NCBI RefSeq assembly: GCF_934424005.1
Contig: NZ_CAKRXI010000019.1
Span: 1 to 58,746, forward strand
Direction: 5' to 3'
Length of the DNA stretch: 58,746 bases
From: an uncultured Blautia sp.
GTDB lineage: Bacteria; Bacillota; Clostridia; Lachnospirales; Lachnospiraceae
Shown: piece by piece, positions 28,844 to 36,498 of the stretch
How positions within the stretch are numbered: the first letter of the stretch is position 1
Layout: the number at the start of each line of letters is the position of its first letter
Notes under the pieces: generated by a model
The model's input: the letters and a program-made list of their open reading frames with translations, nothing else
What the model was told of the DNA's origin: nothing
Database searches by the model: none
Program-made: the position numbers and the translations under genes

Positions 28844-29862
28844 GCGCCCTCCTTTACTGCTTTCTTTTTGCTTTTAGAGGTTCGGGTTGACTGCCATGCG
28901 GTCAGGGATACTCCAATCACGATTACAAGTCCTACGAATACGTCACTCCAGGTTGTCGGAATTCCGAGAAGGATCATGGAGTTCTGTACCAGGATGATCA
29001 GGAAAGTACCAAGAATACAGCCTGTCAGTGTACCGGCACCACCAGTAAGAGCAACGCCGCCAAGAACGACACCTGCGATGATGTTCATTTCCATTCCAAG
29101 CATATTCGTCGGATGCATCTGCTGCATCATGCAGACACGGCAGATACCACTCGCAGATGCAATCATACCTATAATAATATACATGATAAATTTTGTTCTT
29201 TTTACATTAAATCCAGCTGTGTGTGCACTCTGTGGATTTCCGCCGATTGCGTAAATACCACGTCCAAAGATCGTATAATGCAGTACAAAATGCATAACTG
29301 CACATACAAGAACCAGAATAATGAAGGTATAAGGAAGAATGGAAGTCAGTCCATTCGCCTTATTGGTTGCTGTCAGGAATGCAGCGGTACCAAAGCTTTT
29401 CATTCCAGGTGGAATGACAGAAAGCTGATTTGCTCTTAAAGTACCCTGCATGATACCCTGAAAGATACTTGCGGAACCAAGGGTCACGATCATTGCATTC
29501 AGGTTCAGATAGCCAATAAAATATCCATTGAATGCGCCAAGCACTGCACCAATTGCGATTGCGATCACAAATGCCAGAAGAACATTTCCTTCGTAATTCT
29601 TGTCAAGAAGGAGCTTTGTTGTAGCATAGGCAGAAAGAGATGCCAGTGCCGGGAAAGAAACATCGATTCCGCCTGCGATCAGTGCCATGAATTCTGCGAT
29701 TGCAAAAAGTCCCGGTACGATCATCGCACTCAGAAGGTCAACGATATTATTTGCAGTAAAAAACTGTCCGGAACGTATCTGCACCACAATTCCGAGAAGA
29801 ATTATGATAAGAAAAATATACGGTTCATTTGACTGAAATATTTTCTTTACTTTTTTATTCAT
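28840..29862 (-). CDS. Sugar ABC transporter permease (RbsC-like), first
   Basis: A membrane protein of 340 residues of the CUT2 family: MALIAGGIDVSFPALASLSAY, LNAMIVTLGSASIFQG and VLGGVALTGGAGTLTG. Together with the second permease it probably forms a heterodimer in the membrane, served by the double-NBD ATPase encoded 11 bp upstream. AGGAGG precedes the ATG. Confidence 0.9.
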   Translation of the reverse strand: MNKKVKKIFQSNEPYIFLIIILLGIVVQIRSGQFFTANNIVDLLSAMIVPGLFAIAEFMALIAGGIDVSFPALASLSAYATTKLLLDKNYEGNVLLAFVIAIAIGAVLGAFNGYFIGYLNLNAMIVTLGSASIFQGIMQGTLRANQLSVIPPGMKSFGTAAFLTATNKANGLTSILPYTFIILVLVCAVMHFVLHYTIFGRGIYAIGGNPQSAHTAGFNVKRTKFIMYIIIGMIASASGICRVCMMQQMHPTNMLGMEMNIIAGVVLGGVALTGGAGTLTGCILGTFLIILVQNSMILLGIPTTWSDVFVGLVIVIGVSLTAWQSTRTSKSKKKAVKEGA

Positions 29863-29873
29863 ATGACCGCCTC

Positions 29874-31358
29874 CTACATCATATCGTCAATGATCATCTG
29901 TTCACTGACATTCTGGGTATCATATTCGGATTTGATCTTTCCATTCTTGATAACAAGAACTCTGGAACAGTTCTGTATAACTTCCGGAAGATCATCAGAA
30001 ATGATAATAACACCAAGTCCCTGGTTGGCAAGTCGCTGCAGAACCATATGGATATCATGTTTGGAACCGATATCCACACCTACTGTCGGGCCATTCAGGA
30101 TGAGCACATCCAGATTACATGCAAGCCATTTTGCAAGTACGATTCGCTGCTGGTTACCACCTGAAAGAGTTGTTGCCGGATTGTTTGGATTATTTGTCTT
30201 TATCTCCAGTTCTTTAACCCATTTTTCAATTTCTTCATCTCTCTTCTTCAGATCAAACTGTCCATTTTTCTTTTTCAGTTTGTCAATCTCGGAAATGATG
30301 ATGTTGTCACCAATCGACTGGGTAAGAAAAAGGCCTTCTGACAGTCGGTCCTCAGGAACATATCCAATACTATTGGCAATAGCCTCTCTTGGGCTGGTAA
30401 GTTTAATTTCTTTTCCATCTTTTATGATCTGACCGGAATCCGCAGGTTTCAGGCCAAACATAGACAGACCCAGTTCAGTACGGCCAGAATCCAAAAGTCC
30501 TGTGATTCCAAGAATCTCTCCTCTTCGAAGGCTGAGGTTAATATCTGAAAAAGAACCATCCAGAGTAAGATGTTTCAGTTCAAAAACCGGCTTGTCGGAG
30601 ACATTTTGAGGAACAAATATATTGTCGGAAAACTCTCTTCCTGTCATGTAATAGGTGAATTTCTTATCATCTAGTTCTTTTGTACTGCCTGTAGCAACCA
30701 ATTCACCATCCCTGAAAATTGTGAATCGATCAGAAATTTCAAATACCTCATCCAATTTATGACTGATAAACAGGATTGCAATTCCCTGTTCCTTTAATTT
30801 CAAAATGATTTTAAACAATGCGCTTACTTCTTTTTTGGTCAGCGCTGTTGTCGGCTCATCCATGATAATCAGCTTTGCATTTGACATCAATGCGCGGCTG
30901 ATTGCGACCATCTGTTTCTGAGCTACCGTAAGTTTTTCTACTTTTTCATCCAGATCAACCTGGAAATTAATTTTGGATACTGCTTCTTCTGCAATCTTTC
31001 TTACATTTTTCCAACTTACTGTTTTCTTACGTGATGCAAGTTCTGTATTAAGTGCCAGATTTTCTGCAACTGTCAGATTAGGGAAAAGTGCAAAATCCTG
31101 ATAAATAACCTGAATTCCAAGATTGATCGCATCAATCGGGGAAATCTTATCGATTTTCTGTCCGTTAAATTCAATTGTTCCGCCATCTCTCTGATAGACA
31201 CCGGATATAATTTTGATTATAGTTGATTTTCCGCAACCATTCTCTCCGGCAAGACAGTGTATCTCACCAGGTAAAATCTCCAAAGATACATCTCTAAGGG
31301 CATGTACATTTCCAAAGGAAATCTTTATATGCTCTGCTTTCAATAAACTCTGAGACAT
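29874..31358 (-). CDS. Sugar ABC transporter ATPase with two NBDs (RbsA-like)
   Basis: A 494-residue cytosolic ATPase with two nucleotide-binding domains, typical of CUT2 sugar importers. NBD1: GENGCGKSTIIKIISG and IIMDEPTTALT. NBD2 has a degenerate Walker A (ITGLLDSGRTELGLSMFG, common in this family), LSGGNQQR and a Walker B that reads LILNGPTVGVDIG: the usual DE pair is NG, so this site is unlikely to hydrolyse ATP in the normal way. It follows the binding-protein gene across a strong stem-loop (31411-31441). AGGAGG precedes the start. Confidence 0.9.
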   Translation of the reverse strand: MSQSLLKAEHIKISFGNVHALRDVSLEILPGEIHCLAGENGCGKSTIIKIISGVYQRDGGTIEFNGQKIDKISPIDAINLGIQVIYQDFALFPNLTVAENLALNTELASRKKTVSWKNVRKIAEEAVSKINFQVDLDEKVEKLTVAQKQMVAISRALMSNAKLIIMDEPTTALTKKEVSALFKIILKLKEQGIAILFISHKLDEVFEISDRFTIFRDGELVATGSTKELDDKKFTYYMTGREFSDNIFVPQNVSDKPVFELKHLTLDGSFSDINLSLRRGEILGITGLLDSGRTELGLSMFGLKPADSGQIIKDGKEIKLTSPREAIANSIGYVPEDRLSEGLFLTQSIGDNIIISEIDKLKKKNGQFDLKKRDEEIEKWVKELEIKTNNPNNPATTLSGGNQQRIVLAKWLACNLDVLILNGPTVGVDIGSKHDIHMVLQRLANQGLGVIIISDDLPEVIQNCSRVLVIKNGKIKSEYDTQNVSEQMIIDDMM

Positions 31359-31410
31359 AGCTTCCTCCTCTCCGCCTTACGACACCTGTGATTGTTCAGG
31401 TCTTTTGGAA

Positions 31411-31441
31411 ATCAATCCGCCGGGAGAACCGACGGATTGAT
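31411..31441 (-). other. Intercistronic stem-loop between binding protein and ATPase
   Basis: Minus strand: 13-bp stem ATCAATCCGTCGG / CCGGCGGATTGAT with one G-U pair and a short loop. There is no T-run after it. In binding-protein-dependent operons such structures protect the upstream mRNA from 3' exonucleases, so the binding protein is made in excess. That role is inferred. Confidence 0.65.
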
Positions 31442-31469
31442 CATTAAAGCTTATAAAATTTTGTGTTGT

Positions 31470-32519
31470 TTAGAATCCAAAATCATCAACGTTGTCTGCA
31501 TCGATTGTAATCCAGCCCTGTCCTTCAAGAACTGTTTCAGATCCTTCACGGAAGTTCATTTCTGTATAACCATCAACGTTAAGATTTACAGGAGCGCCAA
31601 TCTCCTCACCTGCAAGTACTTTGCATGCAAGGTCAACCATTGCTTCACCGGATTTTGCAGGATCCCACAGAGTAAGGGATTTGATAACACCGGATTTCAG
31701 CAGTTCAGCATTGTCTGCCGGCATTCCTGTACCGGATGTAAAGAATTTGTCAACAAGGCCAAGTTCCTGAATCGCACGTGCAACACCAGGTGCATCGAAA
31801 GAAGAAGTTCCCATGATACCTTTCAGATCCGGATATGTTTTTATCAGTTCTTTTGCAACATTATATGCGGTATCACCGTTATCATCAGACTCTACACGCG
31901 GATTATCTTCCAGAAGTGTCATGTTCGGATAATGCTCTTTCTGGTATTCAACGGCTGCATCTGCCCATTCATTATGAGAACCATTTGTAAGGGAAGCTAC
32001 CATTGTCGTATAAACGCCTTCTTCTCCCATTGCTTCAGCAAGGTTCTGCATGATGAATGCACCATAACCTTCATTAGAGAATGCTTCGATATCATAGTCT
32101 ACATTTTTAAGATCTGCACCTTCATGGGTAATAACTACAATACCTGCATCTTTTGCTTTCTTTAATGTAGAGTCCATGGATTCCATATCAACTGGAACTA
32201 CACAGATTGCATCTACGCCCTGAGCGATCAGGTCCTCAACCAGCTGAGCCTGTTTTGTAGCATCAATTGTACCTGTATCAATCTGGTAGCAGTTAACTCC
32301 TGTTTCGTCAGCTACTTCCTTAACGCCGGTGTCCATGCGAACGAACCATGGATTGGTGGAATCCTTCGGTACAACAGCAATTTCCCAACCTTCGTCAGCC
32401 GCTTTTTTAATAGCATCATCAGATGCAATATCTGCATCCGCAGCATATACTGTAGAAACTGATCCGATCATCCCAACTGCCATAGCAGCACATAAAGTCA
32501 TAACGATTGCTTTTTTCAT
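31470..32519 (-). CDS. Sugar-binding protein of the ABC importer
   Basis: An extracytoplasmic substrate-binding protein of 349 residues of the periplasmic-binding/LacI fold (Peripla_BP_4). The N-terminus MKKAIVMTLCAAMAVGMIGS with cleavage after VYA (about residue 26) looks like a type I signal peptide; no lipobox cysteine is present at the cleavage site, unusual for a Gram-positive binding protein. Motifs: EIAVVPKDSTNPWFVRMDTGVKE and LIAQGVDAICVVPVD. First gene of the cassette; AAGGAGG upstream. The operator at 32656-32669 lies 137 bp upstream. Confidence 0.9.
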   Translation of the reverse strand: MKKAIVMTLCAAMAVGMIGSVSTVYAADADIASDDAIKKAADEGWEIAVVPKDSTNPWFVRMDTGVKEVADETGVNCYQIDTGTIDATKQAQLVEDLIAQGVDAICVVPVDMESMDSTLKKAKDAGIVVITHEGADLKNVDYDIEAFSNEGYGAFIMQNLAEAMGEEGVYTTMVASLTNGSHNEWADAAVEYQKEHYPNMTLLEDNPRVESDDNGDTAYNVAKELIKTYPDLKGIMGTSSFDAPGVARAIQELGLVDKFFTSGTGMPADNAELLKSGVIKSLTLWDPAKSGEAMVDLACKVLAGEEIGAPVNLNVDGYTEMNFREGSETVLEGQGWITIDADNVDDFGF

Positions 32520-32655
32520 TTTAAATTCCTCCTTTTAATTGGCTTGTGAAACATTTACGCGGCATCTCATATTTTATTTACCCATATGATCCGAACACCT
32601 TTCTCCTCCCTTCTCTCGTTCAGATATTTGTACCCCAATATACTTTTTATGCCGT

Positions 32656-32669
32656 TTGAAACGTTTCAA
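32656..32669. promoter_or_regulatory. LacI-type operator upstream of the sugar cassette
   Basis: Perfect 14-bp palindrome TTGAAACGTTTCAA with the CpG centre typical of LacI-family sites. The identical palindrome lies in the lacI-like promoter region (33776-33789). The promoter of the cassette itself is not clear by eye. Confidence 0.8.
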
Positions 32670-32672
32670 TAT

Positions 32673-32709
32673 TTTCTAAAAATAATTGTATACTTATTTC
32701 AGTATACAA
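32673..32709 (-). terminator. AT-rich hairpin after the LacI gene
   Basis: Minus strand: TTGTATACT (32701-32709) and AGTATACAA (32686-32694), a 9-bp stem with a 6-base loop, followed by TTATTTTT. It may end the regulator mRNA; as a 24-bp palindrome it could also be a protein site. Confidence 0.45.
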
Positions 32710-32718
32710 CTATTAATT

Positions 32719-33747
32719 TTAGCAAGATCCTCTCGTCTTTATTTTCTGCGGTAATTCTATACTCTGATATTTTCCGGTCTTATTGTATTCTGTAATTACT
32801 GACCATAAAGTTCTTCCGAATAATTTCTGATCCTGTTCCACAGTTGTAAGTCTCGGATTGACATATCCCGATATTTCAATATTATCATAACCGACAATAG
32901 CAAAATCTTCCGGTATGGAATATCCCTTCTCATTGATGGCCCTCATCATACCAAATGCCAGATAATCCGAAGTTGCCAGCCAGGCATCCGGAAGTTCTTC
33001 GCGCTTTGATGACTCAAGAATCTCCATCATATAAAGATAACTGTTTTTCAATTTATCCAGCGAAAGATCTGGGCGGGAATAAATATTTTCTTCCGGATCC
33101 GTATATCCAAAATATTTCATTGCTTCCAGAAATCCCTCTACTCTTTCACGGATATTTTGAAGTTTCGTAGGTTCTGTAAAAAGTCCTATTCGTTTGTAAT
33201 TTCTGTTTTTTAACAGACATATTATTTCAAATGGTGCCCGGCGATTATCAAATATAACACTTGATGTATAACCCGGTATCTCTCGCCTGTCTGCCATAAT
33301 CACATGTATTTGTTTCTTCGCCAGCCGTTTAATCTCCGCGAGATCATCAAACCCATTAAAAATAATGATTGATGTGCCTGGTTTGCTGCTCTCCAGTGCT
33401 CTCAGCTGCTGCCTTTCTATCTCCGACGAATATTCGTAACCAGAGATATGAACGGTGTACCCAGCCTCATATGCATCGTGCATCAATGTACTGATCGTAT
33501 TTGTATAAAAGGCACTATCCAGATGCGGTGTTAAAACATGTATCGCAGTGCTGTCCTTTCTTCGAAGGGAACTCGCCAGAGTATCCGGAATATAATCCAA
33601 TGCATTGATTGCCTGCTGTATCCGCGCTGCCCTGTCCCGCGACACACCTGCTGTACCGTTTAAATAATTCGAAACCGTCCCAACAGATACACCTGCATAT
33701 TTTGCCACCTGCGTAATTGTGGCTCTTTTTTTTGTAGATTTATCCAT
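32719..33747 (-). CDS. LacI-family transcriptional regulator
   Basis: A repressor of 342 residues. The N-terminal helix-turn-helix and hinge are canonical: ITQVAKYAGVSVGTVSNYLNG and AINALDYIPDTLASSLR. The rest is the periplasmic-binding-like effector domain (AIHVLTPHLDSAFYTNTISTLM, DFAIVGYDNIEISGYVNPRLTTV). It lies directly upstream of the sugar cassette and has its own consensus promoter with an operator just after the -10, so it is probably autoregulated. The inducer is likely the transported sugar or its phosphate. Confidence 0.92.
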   Translation of the reverse strand: MDKSTKKRATITQVAKYAGVSVGTVSNYLNGTAGVSRDRAARIQQAINALDYIPDTLASSLRRKDSTAIHVLTPHLDSAFYTNTISTLMHDAYEAGYTVHISGYEYSSEIERQQLRALESSKPGTSIIIFNGFDDLAEIKRLAKKQIHVIMADRREIPGYTSSVIFDNRRAPFEIICLLKNRNYKRIGLFTEPTKLQNIRERVEGFLEAMKYFGYTDPEENIYSRPDLSLDKLKNSYLYMMEILESSKREELPDAWLATSDYLAFGMMRAINEKGYSIPEDFAIVGYDNIEISGYVNPRLTTVEQDQKLFGRTLWSVITEYNKTGKYQSIELPQKIKTRGSC

Positions 33748-33775
33748 TCATCATTTCCTCTATGCAAAGCCACAT

Positions 33776-33789
33776 TTGAAACGTTTCAA
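33776..33789. promoter_or_regulatory. LacI-type operator at the regulator's promoter
   Basis: TTGAAACGTTTCAA, identical to 32656-32669, lying seven bases downstream of the -10 box, near the transcription start, where bound repressor would block RNA polymerase. Confidence 0.8.
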
Positions 33790-33796
33790 TATGGCA

Positions 33797-33825
33797 ATTA
33801 TACATTTATAATTTAAGTCTGTCAA
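33797..33825 (-). promoter_or_regulatory. Promoter of the LacI-family gene
   Basis: Minus strand: TTGACA (33820-33825), 17 bp, TATAAT (33797-33802). A perfect consensus. Confidence 0.88.
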
Positions 33826-33941
33826 TATAGTCGTTGCAAATTGCATAATTAGAAATCTATTTTCAGTACTTTTCTGCAAATATTGTACAATATTTTTGTG
33901 TAATAGCTACAACAAAAGAAAGTCATAATATGAAAATACGC

Positions 33942-33971
33942 AAAAGAAAAGGACCTGCCGACGGCAAGCCC
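33942..33971 (-). terminator. Terminator after ackA
   Basis: Minus strand: GGGCTTGCC / GGCAGGTCC, a 9-bp stem with two G-U pairs and a 3-base loop, followed by TTTTCTTTT. It separates pta-ackA from the LacI gene. Confidence 0.8.
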
Positions 33972-33995
33972 CCTTCAAAGTTGCTTTATAACAAA

Positions 33996-35186
33996 TTATT
34001 TAACCAGTGCTACTGTATCTCTGCAGATTGCAAGTTCTTCGTTTGTAGGAATAACTGCAACTTTAACTTTTGAATTTGGAGTAGAGATAACAATTTCTTC
34101 GCTAAATGTATCATTTGCTTTGTCATCGATTTCAACGCCAAGATATCCGAAATAATTGCAGACATCTTTACGAAGCTGTCCTACGTTTTCACCGATACCA
34201 GCTGTAAATACGATTGCATCTACACCGTTCATAGCAGCTACATAACCGCCAACAAATTTAGCAATACCATAGCAAAGTACATCATAAGCATTCTTAGCAT
34301 CTTCGTTTCCATCTGCGATTGCAGCTCTGATATCACGCATGTCACTTCCGACTCCGGACATACCCTGAAGACCGGATTTCTTATTCAGGACATTCATAAC
34401 ACCTGCAATGTCAAGATTTTCTTTCTTAGCAATGAACTCAACGATAGCCGGGTCGATGTTACCGGAACGTGTTCCCATAACAACACCCTCAAGTGGTGTA
34501 AGACCCATAGTTGTGTCTACACATTTACCGTTCTGAACAGCACTGATGGAAGATCCGTTTCCAAGGTGGCAAACGATAACTTTTGAGTTGTCTTTGTCAA
34601 GTCCAAGGAATTCTACAGCACGTTTGGATACAAAGCTGTGTGAGGTTCCGTGGAAACCATATCTTCTTACTTTGTATTTTTTGTAGTATTCGATCGGAAG
34701 TCCGTACAGATATGCTTTTGCAGGCATTGTCTGATGGAAAGCTGTATCAAATACACCAACCTGCGGTACACCTGGCATAAGCTCAGAGCAAACATCAATA
34801 CCGATCAGGTTTGCCGGGTTATGAAGTGGTGCAAGATCGTTGCACTCTTTTACTGCTGCAATCATTTCATCTGTGATCACTGCAGAAGCTGCAAATTTTT
34901 CACCGCCATGTACGACACGATGTCCGATTGCATCTACTTCTTTCAGGCTCTTGATAGCGCCTGTTTTTTCGTTTGTAAGAGCATCCAGTACAAACTGGAT
35001 TGCTTCTTTGTGTGTAGGCATTGCACACTCTGTAATTTCTTTATCAAGGCCGGCTTTCTGATAAACCAGTCTTCCGTCGATTCCGATTCTTTCGCAAAGA
35101 CCCTTTGCCAGAACATCCTCTGTATCAGAGTTGATGAGCTGATATTTCAGAGAGGAACTTCCGCAGTTAATTACCAATACATTCAT
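33996..35186 (-). CDS. ackA: Acetate kinase
   Basis: Converts acetyl phosphate and ADP to acetate and ATP, the substrate-level phosphorylation step of acetate fermentation. The 396-residue protein shows NCGSSSLKYQL at the start, HRVVHGGEKF, YGFHGTSHSFV, CHLGNGSS and FTAGIGEN near the end. It follows pta by about 42 bp and is cotranscribed with it. AGGAGA precedes the ATG. Confidence 0.98.
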   Translation of the reverse strand: MNVLVINCGSSSLKYQLINSDTEDVLAKGLCERIGIDGRLVYQKAGLDKEITECAMPTHKEAIQFVLDALTNEKTGAIKSLKEVDAIGHRVVHGGEKFAASAVITDEMIAAVKECNDLAPLHNPANLIGIDVCSELMPGVPQVGVFDTAFHQTMPAKAYLYGLPIEYYKKYKVRRYGFHGTSHSFVSKRAVEFLGLDKDNSKVIVCHLGNGSSISAVQNGKCVDTTMGLTPLEGVVMGTRSGNIDPAIVEFIAKKENLDIAGVMNVLNKKSGLQGMSGVGSDMRDIRAAIADGNEDAKNAYDVLCYGIAKFVGGYVAAMNGVDAIVFTAGIGENVGQLRKDVCNYFGYLGVEIDDKANDTFSEEIVISTPNSKVKVAVIPTNEELAICRDTVALVK

Positions 35187-35228
35187 CTTAATATTCTCCT
35201 ATTCAATATGTTTCAAATATGTAATTTT

Positions 35229-36236
35229 TTATTTGTCTTCAGCCTGGCACTGTACAGCTGTAATTGCAACAACACCAACGATATCATCGGCAGAGCATCC
35301 TCTTGAAAGGTCGTTGACTGGTTTTGCGATACCCTGTGTAACAGGTCCGTAAGCTTCGGCTTTTCCAAGACGCTGAGCAAGTTTGTATCCGATATTTCCT
35401 GCATCAAGGTCAGGGAATACAAGAACGTTTGCTTTACCTGCAACTTCACTTCCCGGAGCTTTGGATGCACCAACGCTCGGTACGATTGCTGCGTCAAGCT
35501 GGAATTCTCCGTCCAGTTTAAGTTCCGGATGTTCTTCTTTTGCGATTCTTGTAGCTTCTACCATCTTGTCTACGTCTGGATGTTTTGCACTTCCCTTTGT
35601 GGAGTGTGAAAGCATGGCAACGATCGGCTCTTCTTCAACAAGAAGCTGGAAGGATTCAGCAGAAGAAGCTGCGATTGCAGAAAGTTCTTCTGGAGTCGGG
35701 TTCTGGTTCAGACCTGAGTCAGCAAATACAAATGCTCCGTTTGCACCATATTCGCAGTCCGGAACTACAATCAGGAAGAATGCGGATACAAGTTTTGTTC
35801 CCGGTTTGGTTTTCAGGATCTGCAGGCATGGACGGAGTGTGTCTGCTGTAGAATGGCATGCACCGGATACCATACCGTCTGCATCACCCATTTTTACCAT
35901 CATTACACCATAGTATGGGTACTGAGTATGAAGGATTTCTTTTGCTTTTTCAGGTGTCATACCTTTTTTAGCTCTCAGTTCTACAAATTTATCAATGTAT
36001 GCCTGAGTTCTGTCAGATGTCTCAGGGTCAACGATAGTTGCTCCAGAGATATCAAATCCGCCTTCTGCAGCTTTCTTATTGATTTCTTCTTCGTTACCGA
36101 TGAGGATGATCTTGGCAACTCCCTCTTTCAGAATCTTATCTGTTGCCTCGATAGTTCTCATATCCTCTGTCTCTGGCAGTACGATAGTTTTGATGCTTTT
36201 TTTTGCTCTTTCTTTGAGTAAATCAACAAATCCCAT
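35229..36236 (-). CDS. pta: Phosphate acetyltransferase
   Basis: Exchanges CoA of acetyl-CoA for phosphate, feeding AckA. The ATG at 36236, with AGGAG ten bases upstream, gives 335 residues starting MGFVDLLKERAKKSIKTIVLP, the normal short form. The longer frame to 36425 would run through the promoter and is rejected. Motifs: DGMVSGACHSTADTLRPCLQ, FADSGLNQNPTPEELS and FPDLDAGNIGYKL. Confidence 0.97.
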   Translation of the reverse strand: MGFVDLLKERAKKSIKTIVLPETEDMRTIEATDKILKEGVAKIILIGNEEEINKKAAEGGFDISGATIVDPETSDRTQAYIDKFVELRAKKGMTPEKAKEILHTQYPYYGVMMVKMGDADGMVSGACHSTADTLRPCLQILKTKPGTKLVSAFFLIVVPDCEYGANGAFVFADSGLNQNPTPEELSAIAASSAESFQLLVEEEPIVAMLSHSTKGSAKHPDVDKMVEATRIAKEEHPELKLDGEFQLDAAIVPSVGASKAPGSEVAGKANVLVFPDLDAGNIGYKLAQRLGKAEAYGPVTQGIAKPVNDLSRGCSADDIVGVVAITAVQCQAEDK

Positions 36237-36311
36237 GATTAAATGGCTCCTTTCGTTATTTCGGTCATCAGACCGTGTGAGCGTCTGAAACATGACCTCA
36301 CAGCTGAATTC

Positions 36312-36340
36312 ATTATACCCCCAGAATTTGTGCATTTCAA
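36312..36340 (-). promoter_or_regulatory. Promoter of pta-ackA
   Basis: Minus strand: TTGAAA (36335-36340), 17 bp, TATAAT (36312-36317). It gives a leader of about 70 bases before the pta start. Confidence 0.85.
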
Positions 36341-36446
36341 GTAGTTGACAGGGAGATTCTTCCAAAGAGTGGTATTTTTTGAAGTGCAATCCAGACAAAA
36401 TCGCGAAACTCCAAAAGCAAAACAACTATCCTGCCGTTGTTTTTTG

Positions 36447-36455
36447 TGATACAAT
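36447..36455 (+). promoter_or_regulatory. Candidate extended -10 of tmcAL
   Basis: TGATACAAT (TGn plus TACAAT) lies 43 bases before the tmcAL ATG. No convincing -35 is present, as is allowed for extended -10 promoters. Confidence 0.45.
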
Positions 36456-36498
36456 GAAAAAATCAAATAATATTTGCCACAGGCGGAAAGGATTTTTT

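Noticed and set aside
32656..32669. Reading TTGAAACGTTTCAA as a CcpA cre site
   Set aside because: Spacing and outer bases differ from the 14-bp cre consensus, and the same palindrome is at the adjacent LacI gene, so a local operator is simpler. CcpA is not excluded.
36345..36350. TTGACA on the plus strand as the -35 of tmcAL
   Set aside because: No -10 at 16-18 bp; the extended -10 nearer the gene is a better candidate.
35229..36425. Long N-terminal extension of pta
   Set aside because: The extra 63 codons run over the promoter and leader; ATG 36236 has a good ribosome site and the normal Pta start.
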